Source of the DNA: Rhodoplanes sp. Z2-YC6860 | GTDB taxonomy: Bacteria > Pseudomonadota > Alphaproteobacteria > Rhizobiales > Xanthobacteraceae | Reading direction: 5' to 3' | Length of the DNA: 64,000 nucleotides | Assembly: GCF_001579845.1 (NCBI RefSeq) | Contig: NZ_CP007440.1 | Coordinates: 8,082,029-8,146,028, forward strand | Shown here: in pieces, positions 36,274-44,382 of the stretch | Numbering within the stretch: position 1 is the first letter of the stretch | How the letters are laid out: each line of letters starts with the position of its first letter | Translations under genes and position numbers: made by a program | Notes under the pieces: generated by a model | Database searches by the model: none | Told to the model about the DNA's origin: nothing | The model's input: the letters and a program-made list of their open reading frames with translations, nothing else

Positions 36274-37305
36274 ATGCTCAAGCGTCGGGATTTCATCGCC
36301 ACCATGGGTGCAGCGCTTGCAGCGGGCACGCCTGTGCTTGCGCCGCTGCCGGCGCAAGCACAGGGCAAGCCCGGCCTCACGCCCGGCCGTGGCGTCGTCT
36401 CAGCGCCAGGTCTGTCATTCTCGGCGCTTTATATTGCCAAACGCCAGGACTACTGGTCCGCCAACGGCGTCGACTACAGCCTCAAGACCGTCCAGGGCGG
36501 GCCGCTCGCCATGGCCGCGCTGACCGCGGGCGAAGCCGATTTCGCCTGCATCGCCTCAAGCGATCCGTTGATTGCCTGGGACAAGGGCATCAAGACGCTT
36601 GCGATCGCGGCCTTCACCTCCGGTGTGGCCATGCAGATGGCGGCGCGCAACGACTGGATGGCCAAGCTCGGCGTCACGCCGGCCTCGACCACGGCCGACA
36701 AGGTCAAGGCGCTGAAGGAGGCGCGCATTGGGGTGTCGACCATCGGCGGCGGCCCGGCGCAGTTCATGAAATATGTCGCCACGCTCTACGGCATAGAGGA
36801 GCGCGACTTCAAGCTTCTGGCCGTGGGCTTTGGCGCAGCGCGGGTGGCGGCACTGCGCGAGAATCAAGTCGATGTGATCGTGGGCTCCGCTCCCGACGCC
36901 GACGAGGTGGCGCTGCTGGGCTTCGGCGACTTCTACCTGAGCTTTGCAGTCGACATCCCGGCCTTCAAGGATTTCCCCTACACCATCCTCGCGGTGACGC
37001 CGGATTTCGCCAACGCTCAGCCGAAGGCGGTGCACGCCATCGCGAAATCCATCGGCCAGGCCAACGATTTCATTCAGAGCAAATTCGGCGACACGCTCGA
37101 CATCCTCAAGGCTGAATTCCCCAAGATCGACGGCCGCGCCATCGTGCGCTCAATGGAGCGCGACCGCGCCACCTTCCCGCGCGGCGGGCTGATGAGCCAG
37201 TCGATGTGGGAGAACGGCATCAAGGTCGCGAAGAACATGAAGACCGTGAAGAACACGCCGCCGGCGGCCGAGGGCGAGTTCTGGACCAACAAGTTCCTGA
37301 CGTGA
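36274..37305 (+). CDS. NitT/TauT-type ABC substrate-binding protein, Tat-exported
   Basis: A 343-residue periplasmic binding protein. The ATG at 36274 gives MLKRRDFIATMGAALAAG, a twin-arginine signal (RRDF at 4-7), unlike the Sec signals of the other two binding proteins in this island. The mature chain carries SAPGLSFSALYIAKRQDYWSANGVDYSL, the NMT1/SsuA-like opening, and GGPLAMAALTAGEADFACIASSD. The Tat signal suggests folding before export or avoidance of metal mis-loading. It pairs with the adjacent permease (35421) and ATPase (37328). The ligand is unknown. Confidence 0.93.
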   Translation: MLKRRDFIATMGAALAAGTPVLAPLPAQAQGKPGLTPGRGVVSAPGLSFSALYIAKRQDYWSANGVDYSLKTVQGGPLAMAALTAGEADFACIASSDPLIAWDKGIKTLAIAAFTSGVAMQMAARNDWMAKLGVTPASTTADKVKALKEARIGVSTIGGGPAQFMKYVATLYGIEERDFKLLAVGFGAARVAALRENQVDVIVGSAPDADEVALLGFGDFYLSFAVDIPAFKDFPYTILAVTPDFANAQPKAVHAIAKSIGQANDFIQSKFGDTLDILKAEFPKIDGRAIVRSMERDRATFPRGGLMSQSMWENGIKVAKNMKTVKNTPPAAEGEFWTNKFLT

Positions 37306-37327
37306 TGCAAGCGTTTCGGGGTCTCCG

Positions 37328-38161
37328 ATGCTGAAAACCGCGCTGCGTTCCGTCCGCACCGAAGCGCCGGCGCCGGTGGACGATGCGCTTGCGATCGAGT
37401 TCGACGACGTGAGCCTCGCTTTCGGTTCGGAAGCCGGCAGCATGATGGCGCTCGATCATGTGAGCCTCACGGTGCCGCGCGGCCAGATCACCACTGTGGT
37501 CGGTCCTTCCGGCTGCGGAAAGACCACGCTGCTGCGCCTCGTCGCCGGCCTGCTCCAGCCGTCGAGCGGACGCACCCTTTGCAATGGGAGCGAGGTGCGC
37601 GGCCTCAACACCGGCATCGGCTTCGTGACTCAGGACAGCAACCTGTTTCCCTGGGCCACGACGCTTTCCAACATCGAGTTTCCGCTCACGGTGCGCGGGG
37701 TGCCGGCGCGCGAGCGCCGTGAACGGGCGATGGAGTGGATCGCCAGTGTCGGGCTTTCCGGCTTCGAGAACAGCTATCCGTCGCAACTCTCCGGCGGCAT
37801 GCAGAAGCGCGTATCGATCGCGCGCGCCTTCATCTACGAGCCTGAGGTGATCCTGCTCGACGAGCCGTTCGGCGCGCTTGACGCGCAAACCCGGATGATG
37901 CTGCACCACCAGCTGCTGCAGCTCTGGCAGAAGCGCCGGATGACCATGCTTTTCATCACCCACGACTTGGTCGAGGCCATCACACTGTCGGACCAAGTGG
38001 TGGTGATGACCAAGCGGCCCGGCTGCGTCAAGGAGCGCTATCGCATACCGCTTGCCCGCCCGCGTAACGTGTTCGAGATTTATCTCGAGCCAGGCTTCGA
38101 CGATGCTTACGGCGCGCTATGGAAGCACTTCAAGGCCGAGATGAGCACGGATACGCCATGA
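37328..38161 (+). CDS. NitT/TauT-type ABC transporter ATP-binding protein (first set)
   Basis: A 277-residue ATPase. Walker [10 protein letters not shown] is at 59-67, the Q-loop is [10 protein letters not shown], the signature LSGGM at 155-159, Walker B ILLDE at about 176-180 and the H-loop FITHDLVEA. This is the SsuB/TauB family that powers nitrate, sulfonate, taurine or pyrimidine uptake. It lies 22 bp after the Tat-exported binding protein gene. A second ATPase gene follows at 38199, so two transporter sets are interleaved. Confidence 0.95.
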   Translation: MLKTALRSVRTEAPAPVDDALAIEFDDVSLAFGSEAGSMMALDHVSLTVPRGQITTVVGPSGCGKTTLLRLVAGLLQPSSGRTLCNGSEVRGLNTGIGFVTQDSNLFPWATTLSNIEFPLTVRGVPARERRERAMEWIASVGLSGFENSYPSQLSGGMQKRVSIARAFIYEPEVILLDEPFGALDAQTRMMLHHQLLQLWQKRRMTMLFITHDLVEAITLSDQVVVMTKRPGCVKERYRIPLARPRNVFEIYLEPGFDDAYGALWKHFKAEMSTDTP

Positions 38162-38198
38162 TATCTTCCCAGCGTTCAGCCGAGTGCATGAGTTAGTG

Positions 38199-39056
38199 AT
38201 GGCAGTGAGTGCGCTTTCCAAGCCGACCGATGCAACCACGGCACAAGGCCCCCGCGCGGTTCCGGCGCAGCCGATCATCGAGGTCCGCAATCTCAGCAAG
38301 ACCTTCAAGTCGAAGCATGGCGCGCTGACCGTATTCAACGGACTCAACTGCAGCATCGAGCGGCGAAGCTTCCTGTCGGTCATCGGACCGTCGGGCTGCG
38401 GCAAGTCCACGCTACTCAAGCTGATCAGCGGGCTCGAGACGCCGAGCGGCGGCGATATCCGTTTCAACGATCGCGTGGTGAAAGGCCCGCCCAAGGGCAT
38501 GATCTACGTGTTCCAGCAGTACACCAAGTCGATCCTGCCCTGGCGCACCGTGATCGAGAACATCGAGTTCGGGCTGCTGGCCCAGCGCTCCCTGCCCCGC
38601 AAGGAAGCCCGCGAGCGCTGCCGCGAATACATCGAGCTCGTGGGGCTCAAGGGCTATGAGGACTATTACCCCTATCAGCTCTCCGGCGGCATGCAGCAGC
38701 GCGTCTGCATCGCGCGCGCGCTCATTTGCGAGCCCGAGGTGCTGCTGATGGATGAGCCGTTTTCTGCGGTCGACGCGATGACCCGCGCGATCCTGCAGGA
38801 ACTGGTGATGCGTATCTGGCAGACGTTGCCGATCACCATCCTGTTCGTCACCCACGACGTCGACGAGGCCGTGTTCTTGTCGACCCGGATCATCTCACTG
38901 GCACGCGCCGGCGGGGGCATCGCCGAAGACGTACCGATCGCGCTGCCGTCGCCGCGCGACCAGATCGCAACGCGCGCCGATCCGAAGTTCACGGAGCTGC
39001 GGCAGAAGCTGTTCGCCAGCATCTTCGTTCAGGAAAAGAGCGCCAATCCGGCCTGA
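38199..39056 (+). CDS. NitT/TauT-type ABC transporter ATP-binding protein (second set)
   Basis: A 285-residue ATPase of the SsuB/TauB family. Walker A GPSGCGKST is at 63-71, the Q-loop FQQYTKSILPW, the signature LSGGMQQ at 161-167, Walker B LLMDE at about 182-186 and the H-loop FVTHDVDEA. An in-frame GTG at 38184 is an alternative start. It differs well beyond allelic level from the ATPase at 37328, and its gene is followed at 21 bp by a second permease gene; together they would form an importer with the binding protein encoded at 41764 or at 30002. Confidence 0.95.
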   Translation: MAVSALSKPTDATTAQGPRAVPAQPIIEVRNLSKTFKSKHGALTVFNGLNCSIERRSFLSVIGPSGCGKSTLLKLISGLETPSGGDIRFNDRVVKGPPKGMIYVFQQYTKSILPWRTVIENIEFGLLAQRSLPRKEARERCREYIELVGLKGYEDYYPYQLSGGMQQRVCIARALICEPEVLLMDEPFSAVDAMTRAILQELVMRIWQTLPITILFVTHDVDEAVFLSTRIISLARAGGGIAEDVPIALPSPRDQIATRADPKFTELRQKLFASIFVQEKSANPA

Positions 39057-39077
39057 CGCGATATTCGAGAGAGTGGC

Positions 39078-39836
39078 ATGACCAAGCGCTGGCCCGGATT
39101 TCTTCTGATCGTCCTGCTGCTCATCTTGTGGGAGGTGGCATCGGCGGAGAAATGGATCGATCCGGTGTCGATGCCGCGGATCAGCGTGATCGCGGCCTCG
39201 TGGATCGAGAACATCGGCGGCGGCCCGCTGCTGAAGAGTCTCGGGCCGACGCTGTGGCGCATCTTCGTGGGTTTTGGCCTGGCGACGCTGGTTGCGGTGC
39301 CGGTTGGACTCCTGATGGGGAGCGTGCCGTTCGTCTACCGGCTGCTTGAGCCGATCACCGAGTTCGTCCGGCCGATCCCGAGCTCGGCCTATATCCCGGT
39401 GGCGATCCTGTTTCTCGGCATCGACAACGAGATGAAGATCTTCGTGGTGTTCCTCGCCTGCATCTTCCCGATCCTGCTCAACACCTATAGCGGCGTGCGC
39501 AGTGTCGATCAGGTGCTGATCGACACCGGCCGCACCTTCGGCGTTTCGTGGCTGCGCGCGCTGTGGTCGATCGTGCTGCCGGCCTCGCTGCCGAACATCC
39601 TCACCGGCATGCGCATCAGCCTCGGCATTTCGCTGATCGTCGCCGTGGTCGCCGAGATGATCGCGGGCTCCAGCGGCATCGGCTACTTCATCCTCGACAT
39701 GCAGCGCGTGTTCCGCGTGCCGGAGATGTTCGCCGGCATTTTCACCCTGGGTTTCCTCGGCTTCCTGATCAACTTCCTGTTTCTCAAGGCCGAGGGCTAT
39801 CTGCTGCGCTGGCGCGGCACCAGCGTCGAAGCCTGA
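39078..39836 (+). CDS. NitT/TauT-type ABC transporter permease (second set)
   Basis: A 252-residue inner-membrane permease with six helices. The cytoplasmic coupling loop is VDQVLIDTGRTFGVSWLRALWSIVLPASLPNILTGMR, the family EAA region; IPSSAYIPVAILFLGIDNEMKI and GSSGIGYFILDMQRVF are typical SsuC/TauC segments. It partners the ATPase encoded 21 bp upstream. The following gene (flavin monooxygenase) starts 19 bp downstream, so uptake and enzymatic attack are probably made from one transcript. Confidence 0.95.
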   Translation: MTKRWPGFLLIVLLLILWEVASAEKWIDPVSMPRISVIAASWIENIGGGPLLKSLGPTLWRIFVGFGLATLVAVPVGLLMGSVPFVYRLLEPITEFVRPIPSSAYIPVAILFLGIDNEMKIFVVFLACIFPILLNTYSGVRSVDQVLIDTGRTFGVSWLRALWSIVLPASLPNILTGMRISLGISLIVAVVAEMIAGSSGIGYFILDMQRVFRVPEMFAGIFTLGFLGFLINFLFLKAEGYLLRWRGTSVEA

Positions 39837-39855
39837 TCCGACGGACGGAGGCGCC

Positions 39856-40887
39856 ATGCGCTTTGGCATCTGGACACCGCTGCCACACACCATCCGCCCC
39901 GAGCCGCGGATGCAGGACGCGATCGCCGAGCTCTCCACGCCGGGGTCGGGTGACGGCCCAGACGAATCCTACCAGTTCGCCATCGACATCGTGCGCGAGG
40001 CCGAGAGCGTGGGCTTCGACTCGACGCTCATTGCGCAACGCTATCTCGGCCCGGACCTCGATGCCTGGATGCTGGGCTCCGCGCTCGCCGCGCAGACGAA
40101 GACCATCGAGATCATGCCGGCGGTGCATCCGGGCATCGTGCTGCCGCAACTCGCCGCGAAGTTCGGCGCAAGCCTCGACCGCATCAGCGCCGGCCGCTGC
40201 GCGATCAACATCGTCAACGGCTGGTGGGCCGACGAGTTCAACATGTACGGCAACGGCTCGTGGACCGACGACGCCGACGCGCGCGGCCGCCGCCTGGACG
40301 AATTTGTGTCCGTCCTGAAGGGACTTTGGACGCAGAGCCCATTCAGCTTCGACGGCGAGTTCTTCAAGCTCAAGGACGGCCGGCTCCCGACCACGCCGCG
40401 CACCCGGCCGCATCCGTCGATCTACGCGGCAAGCCGATCAAACCCCGGCAAGGACTCCATCGCACGGCACTGCGATGTCTGGTTTGTCAGCTACAAGCCG
40501 GGCTTCCGCAATTTTGAGACCAACATGGCTGGCGTCGTCCGCGACATCGCCGATATGAACGCACGAGCCAAATCCCACGGCCGCACGCTGCGCTACGGTA
40601 TCAGCACGCACGTGATCTGCTGCGAAACGCTGGCGGAAGCGCATGCCCAGGCCGACGCGCTGGAGGCTTATGGCGCGACCAACCGCCTCGCGCTGGTGCC
40701 GGCACTCGCGCTCGGCGCAGGCCTCGTCGGTACGCCAGAGGTCATCGTTGAGCGCATCGAACAATACAGGGCTGCAGGCATCGAATTGCTGATGTTGCAT
40801 TTCCATCCAATGATGCAGGGCTTGCGCACCTTCATCGACCGAATCATGCCGAAGGTGCCGCACACCGCCGCCCGTACCGCCGCCTGA
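39856..40887 (+). CDS. Luciferase-like flavin-dependent monooxygenase (LLM class)
   Basis: A 343-residue FMN-dependent enzyme with the bacterial luciferase TIM-barrel fold. The opening MRFGIWTPLPHTIR, the segment EIMPAVHPGIVLPQLAAKFGASLDRISAGRCAINIVNGWWADEF and LRYGISTHVICCET match alkanesulfonate/dimethylsulfone monooxygenases (SsuD/SfnG-like), which cleave C-S bonds with reduced FMN and O2. RutA-type enzymes that open pyrimidines share the fold. No flavin reductase gene is adjacent. The context of two SsuABC-like importers favours a small S- or N-containing substrate; this part is inference. Confidence 0.92.
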   Translation: MRFGIWTPLPHTIRPEPRMQDAIAELSTPGSGDGPDESYQFAIDIVREAESVGFDSTLIAQRYLGPDLDAWMLGSALAAQTKTIEIMPAVHPGIVLPQLAAKFGASLDRISAGRCAINIVNGWWADEFNMYGNGSWTDDADARGRRLDEFVSVLKGLWTQSPFSFDGEFFKLKDGRLPTTPRTRPHPSIYAASRSNPGKDSIARHCDVWFVSYKPGFRNFETNMAGVVRDIADMNARAKSHGRTLRYGISTHVICCETLAEAHAQADALEAYGATNRLALVPALALGAGLVGTPEVIVERIEQYRAAGIELLMLHFHPMMQGLRTFIDRIMPKVPHTAARTAA

Positions 40888-40900
40888 GGAGGATTGCATC

Positions 40901-41746
40901 TTGAGTGCCCCGGACCCGTTCAAGCATTTCCCGTATCGCGCCATCGTCGACCATCCGCCGTTCACCTGGCCGAACGGCGCGCGCATCGCAGTGTGGGTGA
41001 TCCCCAACATCGAGCACTTCCACGTCGAGCTTGGCGCGAGTGCGCCCGACGTCCGCAATCACTCCAGACGTGATTATGGCAACCGGGTCGGCATCTGGCG
41101 GCTGATGGACGTGATGCAGAAGCACGGCGTGCGCGGCACCGTGGCGCTGAACGGCGAGGTCGGCAAATTCTATCCGCGGATCATGAAGGCCTGCGCCGAT
41201 CTGCACTGGGAGCTGATGGGACACGGGCTGACCAACTCGGTCATGCTCACCGGCATGTCGGAGCAGCAGGAGAACGCCGTCATTGCCGAAACCAAGACCA
41301 TCATCGAAAGCTACGGCCAGCAGATGCGCGGCTGGCTCGGGCCCGGCCTGACCGAAACCTTCAACAGCGTCGATCTTCTGCGCAAAAATGGCGTCGAATA
41401 CACTAGCGACTGGGTCAACGACGACCTGCCCTATCGCATGAACAACGGGCTCTACAGCATTCCGTACACCATCGAGCTGAACGACATGCCGCTGTTCAAC
41501 GCGCCCTCGATCAGCATCGCGGATTTCCTGCAGCGCGTGCACGATGCCTTCGATGTGCTGTACGAAGAATCCGCCAAGACGCCGCGGGTGATGAGCATCG
41601 CGCTGCATCCGTTCCTGATCGGCTCGCCGCACCGCATCCGCTATCTCGACCGCGCTTTGCAGTACATCAAGAGCCACGACAAGGTGTGGTTCGCGACCGG
41701 CTCGGAGATCATCGACGCCTACAAAAAGGCTGTCGGAGAGAAATAA
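40901..41746 (+). CDS. Polysaccharide-deacetylase-fold (PuuE-like) hydrolase
   Basis: A 281-residue protein of the NodB-homology fold, in the group that includes the cofactor-independent allantoinase PuuE. The start is a TTG at 40901 with GAGGAGG upstream; no ATG fits. WPNGARIAVWVIPNIEHFH opens the domain, MKACADLHWELMGHGLTNS holds the motif-2 histidine, and WLGPGLTETFNSVDLLRKNGVEY follows. The metal-binding TFDDG motif of true deacetylases is not visible. It more likely acts on a small amide or ring than on a polysaccharide, in line with the neighbouring monooxygenase and importers. Confidence 0.88.
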   Translation: MSAPDPFKHFPYRAIVDHPPFTWPNGARIAVWVIPNIEHFHVELGASAPDVRNHSRRDYGNRVGIWRLMDVMQKHGVRGTVALNGEVGKFYPRIMKACADLHWELMGHGLTNSVMLTGMSEQQENAVIAETKTIIESYGQQMRGWLGPGLTETFNSVDLLRKNGVEYTSDWVNDDLPYRMNNGLYSIPYTIELNDMPLFNAPSISIADFLQRVHDAFDVLYEESAKTPRVMSIALHPFLIGSPHRIRYLDRALQYIKSHDKVWFATGSEIIDAYKKAVGEK

Positions 41747-41763
41747 GAGACAGGGAGACATCA

Positions 41764-42726
41764 ATGGGTATCGCCAAGATCATCGGATTTGCCGCCGCGC
41801 TGTTCGCGGCAGCGCCAGCCGCGGCGCAGGACCAGAAGCTCGCGCCGCTCAAGGTCGGCGTGTTGAAGATGGCGGCGCTGACCAATCCCTGGGTCGCCAA
41901 GGAACGCGGCATCTTTCAGAAGAACGGGATCGACGTGACGCTGATCGAATTCCGCACCGGCAACGAGGCGATCGCGGCGCATCGCGGCGGTTCGGTCGAT
42001 ATCGTCCTCTCCATCCCCGGCACCGCTATGACCGCGGTAGAGCGAGGCTTCGATCTCGTGGCGATCGCGCAGAATGAAATCGCGCAGTCCAAGGGACCGG
42101 ACACCGGCTCGGTGCAGGTTCTGAAAGACTCGCCCTATCAGAAACTCGCCGATCTCGCCGGCAAGAAGATCGCGGTGTCCGGCCTGCACAGCCAGAAGAC
42201 GGTCGCCATGCAGACGCTGTTCAAGCGCGCCGGCGTCGATGTCGACAAGCTGCAGCTCATCGAGATCCCGTTCCCGAGCCAGTTCGACGCGCTGAAATCG
42301 AAACAGGTCGACGCCGTCAACACGGTCGATCCGTACACCACGCAGCTCATCGCCTCCGGGCTTGGCCGCGTCATCGCCTGGGACTATGCGGACTCGATCC
42401 CCGAGCAGCCGCTCGGCGCCTGGTTCGCCAAGTCGACGTATGTCAAAGCCAATCCCAAGGCGATCGAGGGTTTCACCAAGTCGATCAAGGAGTCGATCGA
42501 ATACATGATGGCCGATCCGCAGCGCGCCCGCGCCGCGGTGGTGTCCTACACCGGCCTGCCCGCCGATCTCGTCAAGGACATGCCGATGATCGGCTGGGAC
42601 TACAAGGTGAAAGCCAGCAAATGGCAGGCTGTGGTCGACATGATGGTCGAGAACGGCGAACTCAAATCCAAACACAACGCAGACGAATATTTCGCCGAGC
42701 AGATCAAGCCTTACGTGACGAAGTGA
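41764..42726 (+). CDS. NitT/TauT-type ABC substrate-binding protein (paralogue of 30002-30979)
   Basis: A 320-residue periplasmic binding protein with a Sec signal (MGIAKIIGFAAALFAAAPAAAQ) and AGGGAGA before the ATG at 41764. The mature chain, LKVGVLKMAALTNPWVAKERGIFQKNGIDV, aligns along its whole length with the protein at 30002. Shared or near-identical parts include VLSIPG, ENSPI/KDSPY-type loops, SIPEQPLGAWFAKS / AIPEQPLGVWFAKG and MPMIGWDYKVK / MPLIGWNYQVK. It is the last gene of the plus-strand catabolic operon. The two paralogues flank the island on opposite strands. Confidence 0.94.
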   Translation: MGIAKIIGFAAALFAAAPAAAQDQKLAPLKVGVLKMAALTNPWVAKERGIFQKNGIDVTLIEFRTGNEAIAAHRGGSVDIVLSIPGTAMTAVERGFDLVAIAQNEIAQSKGPDTGSVQVLKDSPYQKLADLAGKKIAVSGLHSQKTVAMQTLFKRAGVDVDKLQLIEIPFPSQFDALKSKQVDAVNTVDPYTTQLIASGLGRVIAWDYADSIPEQPLGAWFAKSTYVKANPKAIEGFTKSIKESIEYMMADPQRARAAVVSYTGLPADLVKDMPMIGWDYKVKASKWQAVVDMMVENGELKSKHNADEYFAEQIKPYVTK

Positions 42727-42773
42727 TGGAGACCGTCCATTGACTGGCGCGGCCTTATCGTGACGATAGGCTC

Positions 42774-43520
42774 ATGGTCCGATCGAAGCCAAAGCCCAGT
42801 ACTGATCGGGCGGCGCTGATCTATCGGGCGCTGCGCCACGCCATCATCGAGCAGGCGCTGGAGCCCGGCGCAAAACTGCCCGAGGACACCATTGGCGAGC
42901 GCTTCGGCGCGAGCCGCACCATCGTGCGGAGCGCGCTGGGCCAGCTTGCCGCCGAAGGCCTTGTCGAGCTGCGCCGCAATCGCGGCGCCTCGGTCGCGAC
43001 GCCGAGCTGGGAGGAGGCGCGCGACATCTTTGACGTTCGGCTGGGGCTTGAGCACCTGGTGGTGTCGCGGCTCGCCGGCAATCTCACGCGCGACCAGATC
43101 GCGACCCTGAAGAACCATGTCGACCAGGAGGAAAAGGCGCGCGGCAACAACGAACCGTTGTCGATCAGGCTCGCGACCGAATTCCATATCCTCCTGGCGG
43201 AGATGACTGGCAGCCCGGTGCTGACCCGTTATGTCAGCGAGGTCTCGTCGCGTTGCGGATTGATCCTCGCGCTCTACAGCCGGCCGCATTCGTCCGAATG
43301 CGCCGTAAACGAGCACCGCGCCGTGATCGCAGCGCTCGCGGCTGGCGACGCCGAGCGCGCCGCCTCCTTGATGGATGAGCATCTCGAATCGGTTGCGGGC
43401 CGCGCGCTGATCGTGGCAAAGCCGCCGAAGAGCCGCGAGTTGAAAGATATCCTCGCAACTTATGTGGACGAGAAGAAACCCGCAGGATCGGCCAACGGCG
43501 CGAAGCGCCGCGGGCGCTGA
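42774..43520 (+). CDS. GntR-family transcriptional regulator (FadR/FCD subfamily)
   Basis: A 248-residue repressor or activator. The N-terminal winged helix contains AIIEQALEPGAKLPEDTIGERFGASRTIVRSALGQLAAEGLVE (about 22-64). A helical FCD effector domain follows, with candidate metal ligands including His143-region EFHILLAEM and the C-terminal EHRAVIAAL and MDEHLES histidines. FCD proteins usually bind small organic acids. It may control the preceding catabolic operon (47-bp gap), the following Liv operon, or both. The inverted repeat at 44215-44238 has the GTATAC-type core seen in operators of this subfamily. Confidence 0.93.
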   Translation: MVRSKPKPSTDRAALIYRALRHAIIEQALEPGAKLPEDTIGERFGASRTIVRSALGQLAAEGLVELRRNRGASVATPSWEEARDIFDVRLGLEHLVVSRLAGNLTRDQIATLKNHVDQEEKARGNNEPLSIRLATEFHILLAEMTGSPVLTRYVSEVSSRCGLILALYSRPHSSECAVNEHRAVIAALAAGDAERAASLMDEHLESVAGRALIVAKPPKSRELKDILATYVDEKKPAGSANGAKRRGR

Positions 43521-43550
43521 ATAACATTCAAAACATTCTTCGGTCGCGTC

Positions 43551-43640
43551 GGCGGGCGGGGTGGGATGGACTTTTTTTGCGAAGAGGTCACCCCACCCCG
43601 CGAGCTTCGCTCGCGACCCTGCCCCTCCAGGGGAGGGTGA
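43551..43640. repeat. Intergenic palindromic repeat element, family B (truncated copy)
   Basis: A 90-bp sequence matching the right half of the element at 15211-15388: GGCGGGCGGGGTGGG, a T-rich loop with TTTTTTTGCGAAGA, TCACCCCACCCCG, a small GCGAGCTTCGCTCGC hairpin and the end CCCCTCCAGGGGAGGGTGA. The left inverted repeat is absent. It lies between the convergent GntR and SnoaL-like genes. Confidence 0.8.
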
Positions 43641-43668
43641 CGGTGCGCGTTGCGCGACCTGCGCTGAA

Positions 43669-44112
43669 CTACGCGTCGATCCCATTGCGCGTGAGCAGCC
43701 GCTCGGCGCTGTCGTTCCACACGTCCATCTGCACGATCTTGCCGCCGCGCACGACGAAGCGGTCGACATAACGGTTGCCTTCGAATGCCGTGCCGTCCGG
43801 CCATTCGCCGTAGAGCGTGCCGATGTTGTACACAATGGTCTCGCCGCGGCCCGGCACCACGTCGGAGCGCTCCATCGCCTTCTTCACCCACTTGTACCGC
43901 TTGGCATTGAACGCCGTGCTTTCGCGTGGGTGGCTGAACTTGCAGCCGCCGGTGAAGGTGAGTTTCAGCGGTTCGGCGATGTAGCGCGCGGCCGTCTCCG
44001 GATCCGGCACCATCGAGGCCACCAGGAATTTTTCGACGATTTCCGCAGCCTCCGCGGTTTCATCGGAGGGCGCGATCACGGCAGCCTTTGCGGCGGACGA
44101 AGCAGGTGACAT
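43669..44112 (-). CDS. SnoaL/NTF2-like fold protein
   Basis: A 147-residue cytoplasmic protein; the ATG at 44112 is preceded by GGGAGA. The pattern of an N-terminal helical region (ETAEAAEIVEKFLVASMVPDPETAARYI) followed by strands (TFTGGCKFSHP, TIVYNIGTLYGEW, NRYVDRFVVRGGKIVQMDVWND) is that of the NTF2-like / SnoaL cone fold. Such proteins are enzymes (isomerases, hydratases, dehydratases) or ligand binders. It is divergent from the Liv operon and shares with it the candidate operator region, so it may act in the same pathway. Confidence 0.82.
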   Translation of the reverse strand: MSPASSAAKAAVIAPSDETAEAAEIVEKFLVASMVPDPETAARYIAEPLKLTFTGGCKFSHPRESTAFNAKRYKWVKKAMERSDVVPGRGETIVYNIGTLYGEWPDGTAFEGNRYVDRFVVRGGKIVQMDVWNDSAERLLTRNGIDA

Positions 44113-44214
44113 GGCGGGTCTCCCTTTGGCTGGTGGCAGGCCGGAGCACGCCCGGCGGTCCGGCCGGACCATGCATTTTCCCGGCCAGGCGAATGTACTG
44201 GAATCCGGCCAAAA

Positions 44215-44238
44215 ATTGTATACACTACTGCATACGAT
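44215..44238. promoter_or_regulatory. Candidate GntR-type operator (24-bp inverted repeat)
   Basis: ATTGTATACA-CTAC-TGCATACGAT: two 10-bp arms, complementary at 8 of 10 positions, separated by 4 bp, within an AT-rich patch between the divergent SnoaL-like and livK genes (103 bp and 145 bp from their starts). The ATTGTATACA arm resembles operators known for FCD-type GntR regulators, and such a regulator is encoded at 42774. Confidence 0.4.
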
Positions 44239-44382
44239 TTTGCCCAAGGCATTTGCAGTTGCCTAGATTCCAGGCGGCCGGCAGTGCCGAAACGGCAGGA
44301 TTCATGGGGCTTTTCAATGTGCGGCCCTTGGCATGCCGCTTGCGACGGCAGGGCACGGGTCAACCCTCCGAGAGGTAACGCC

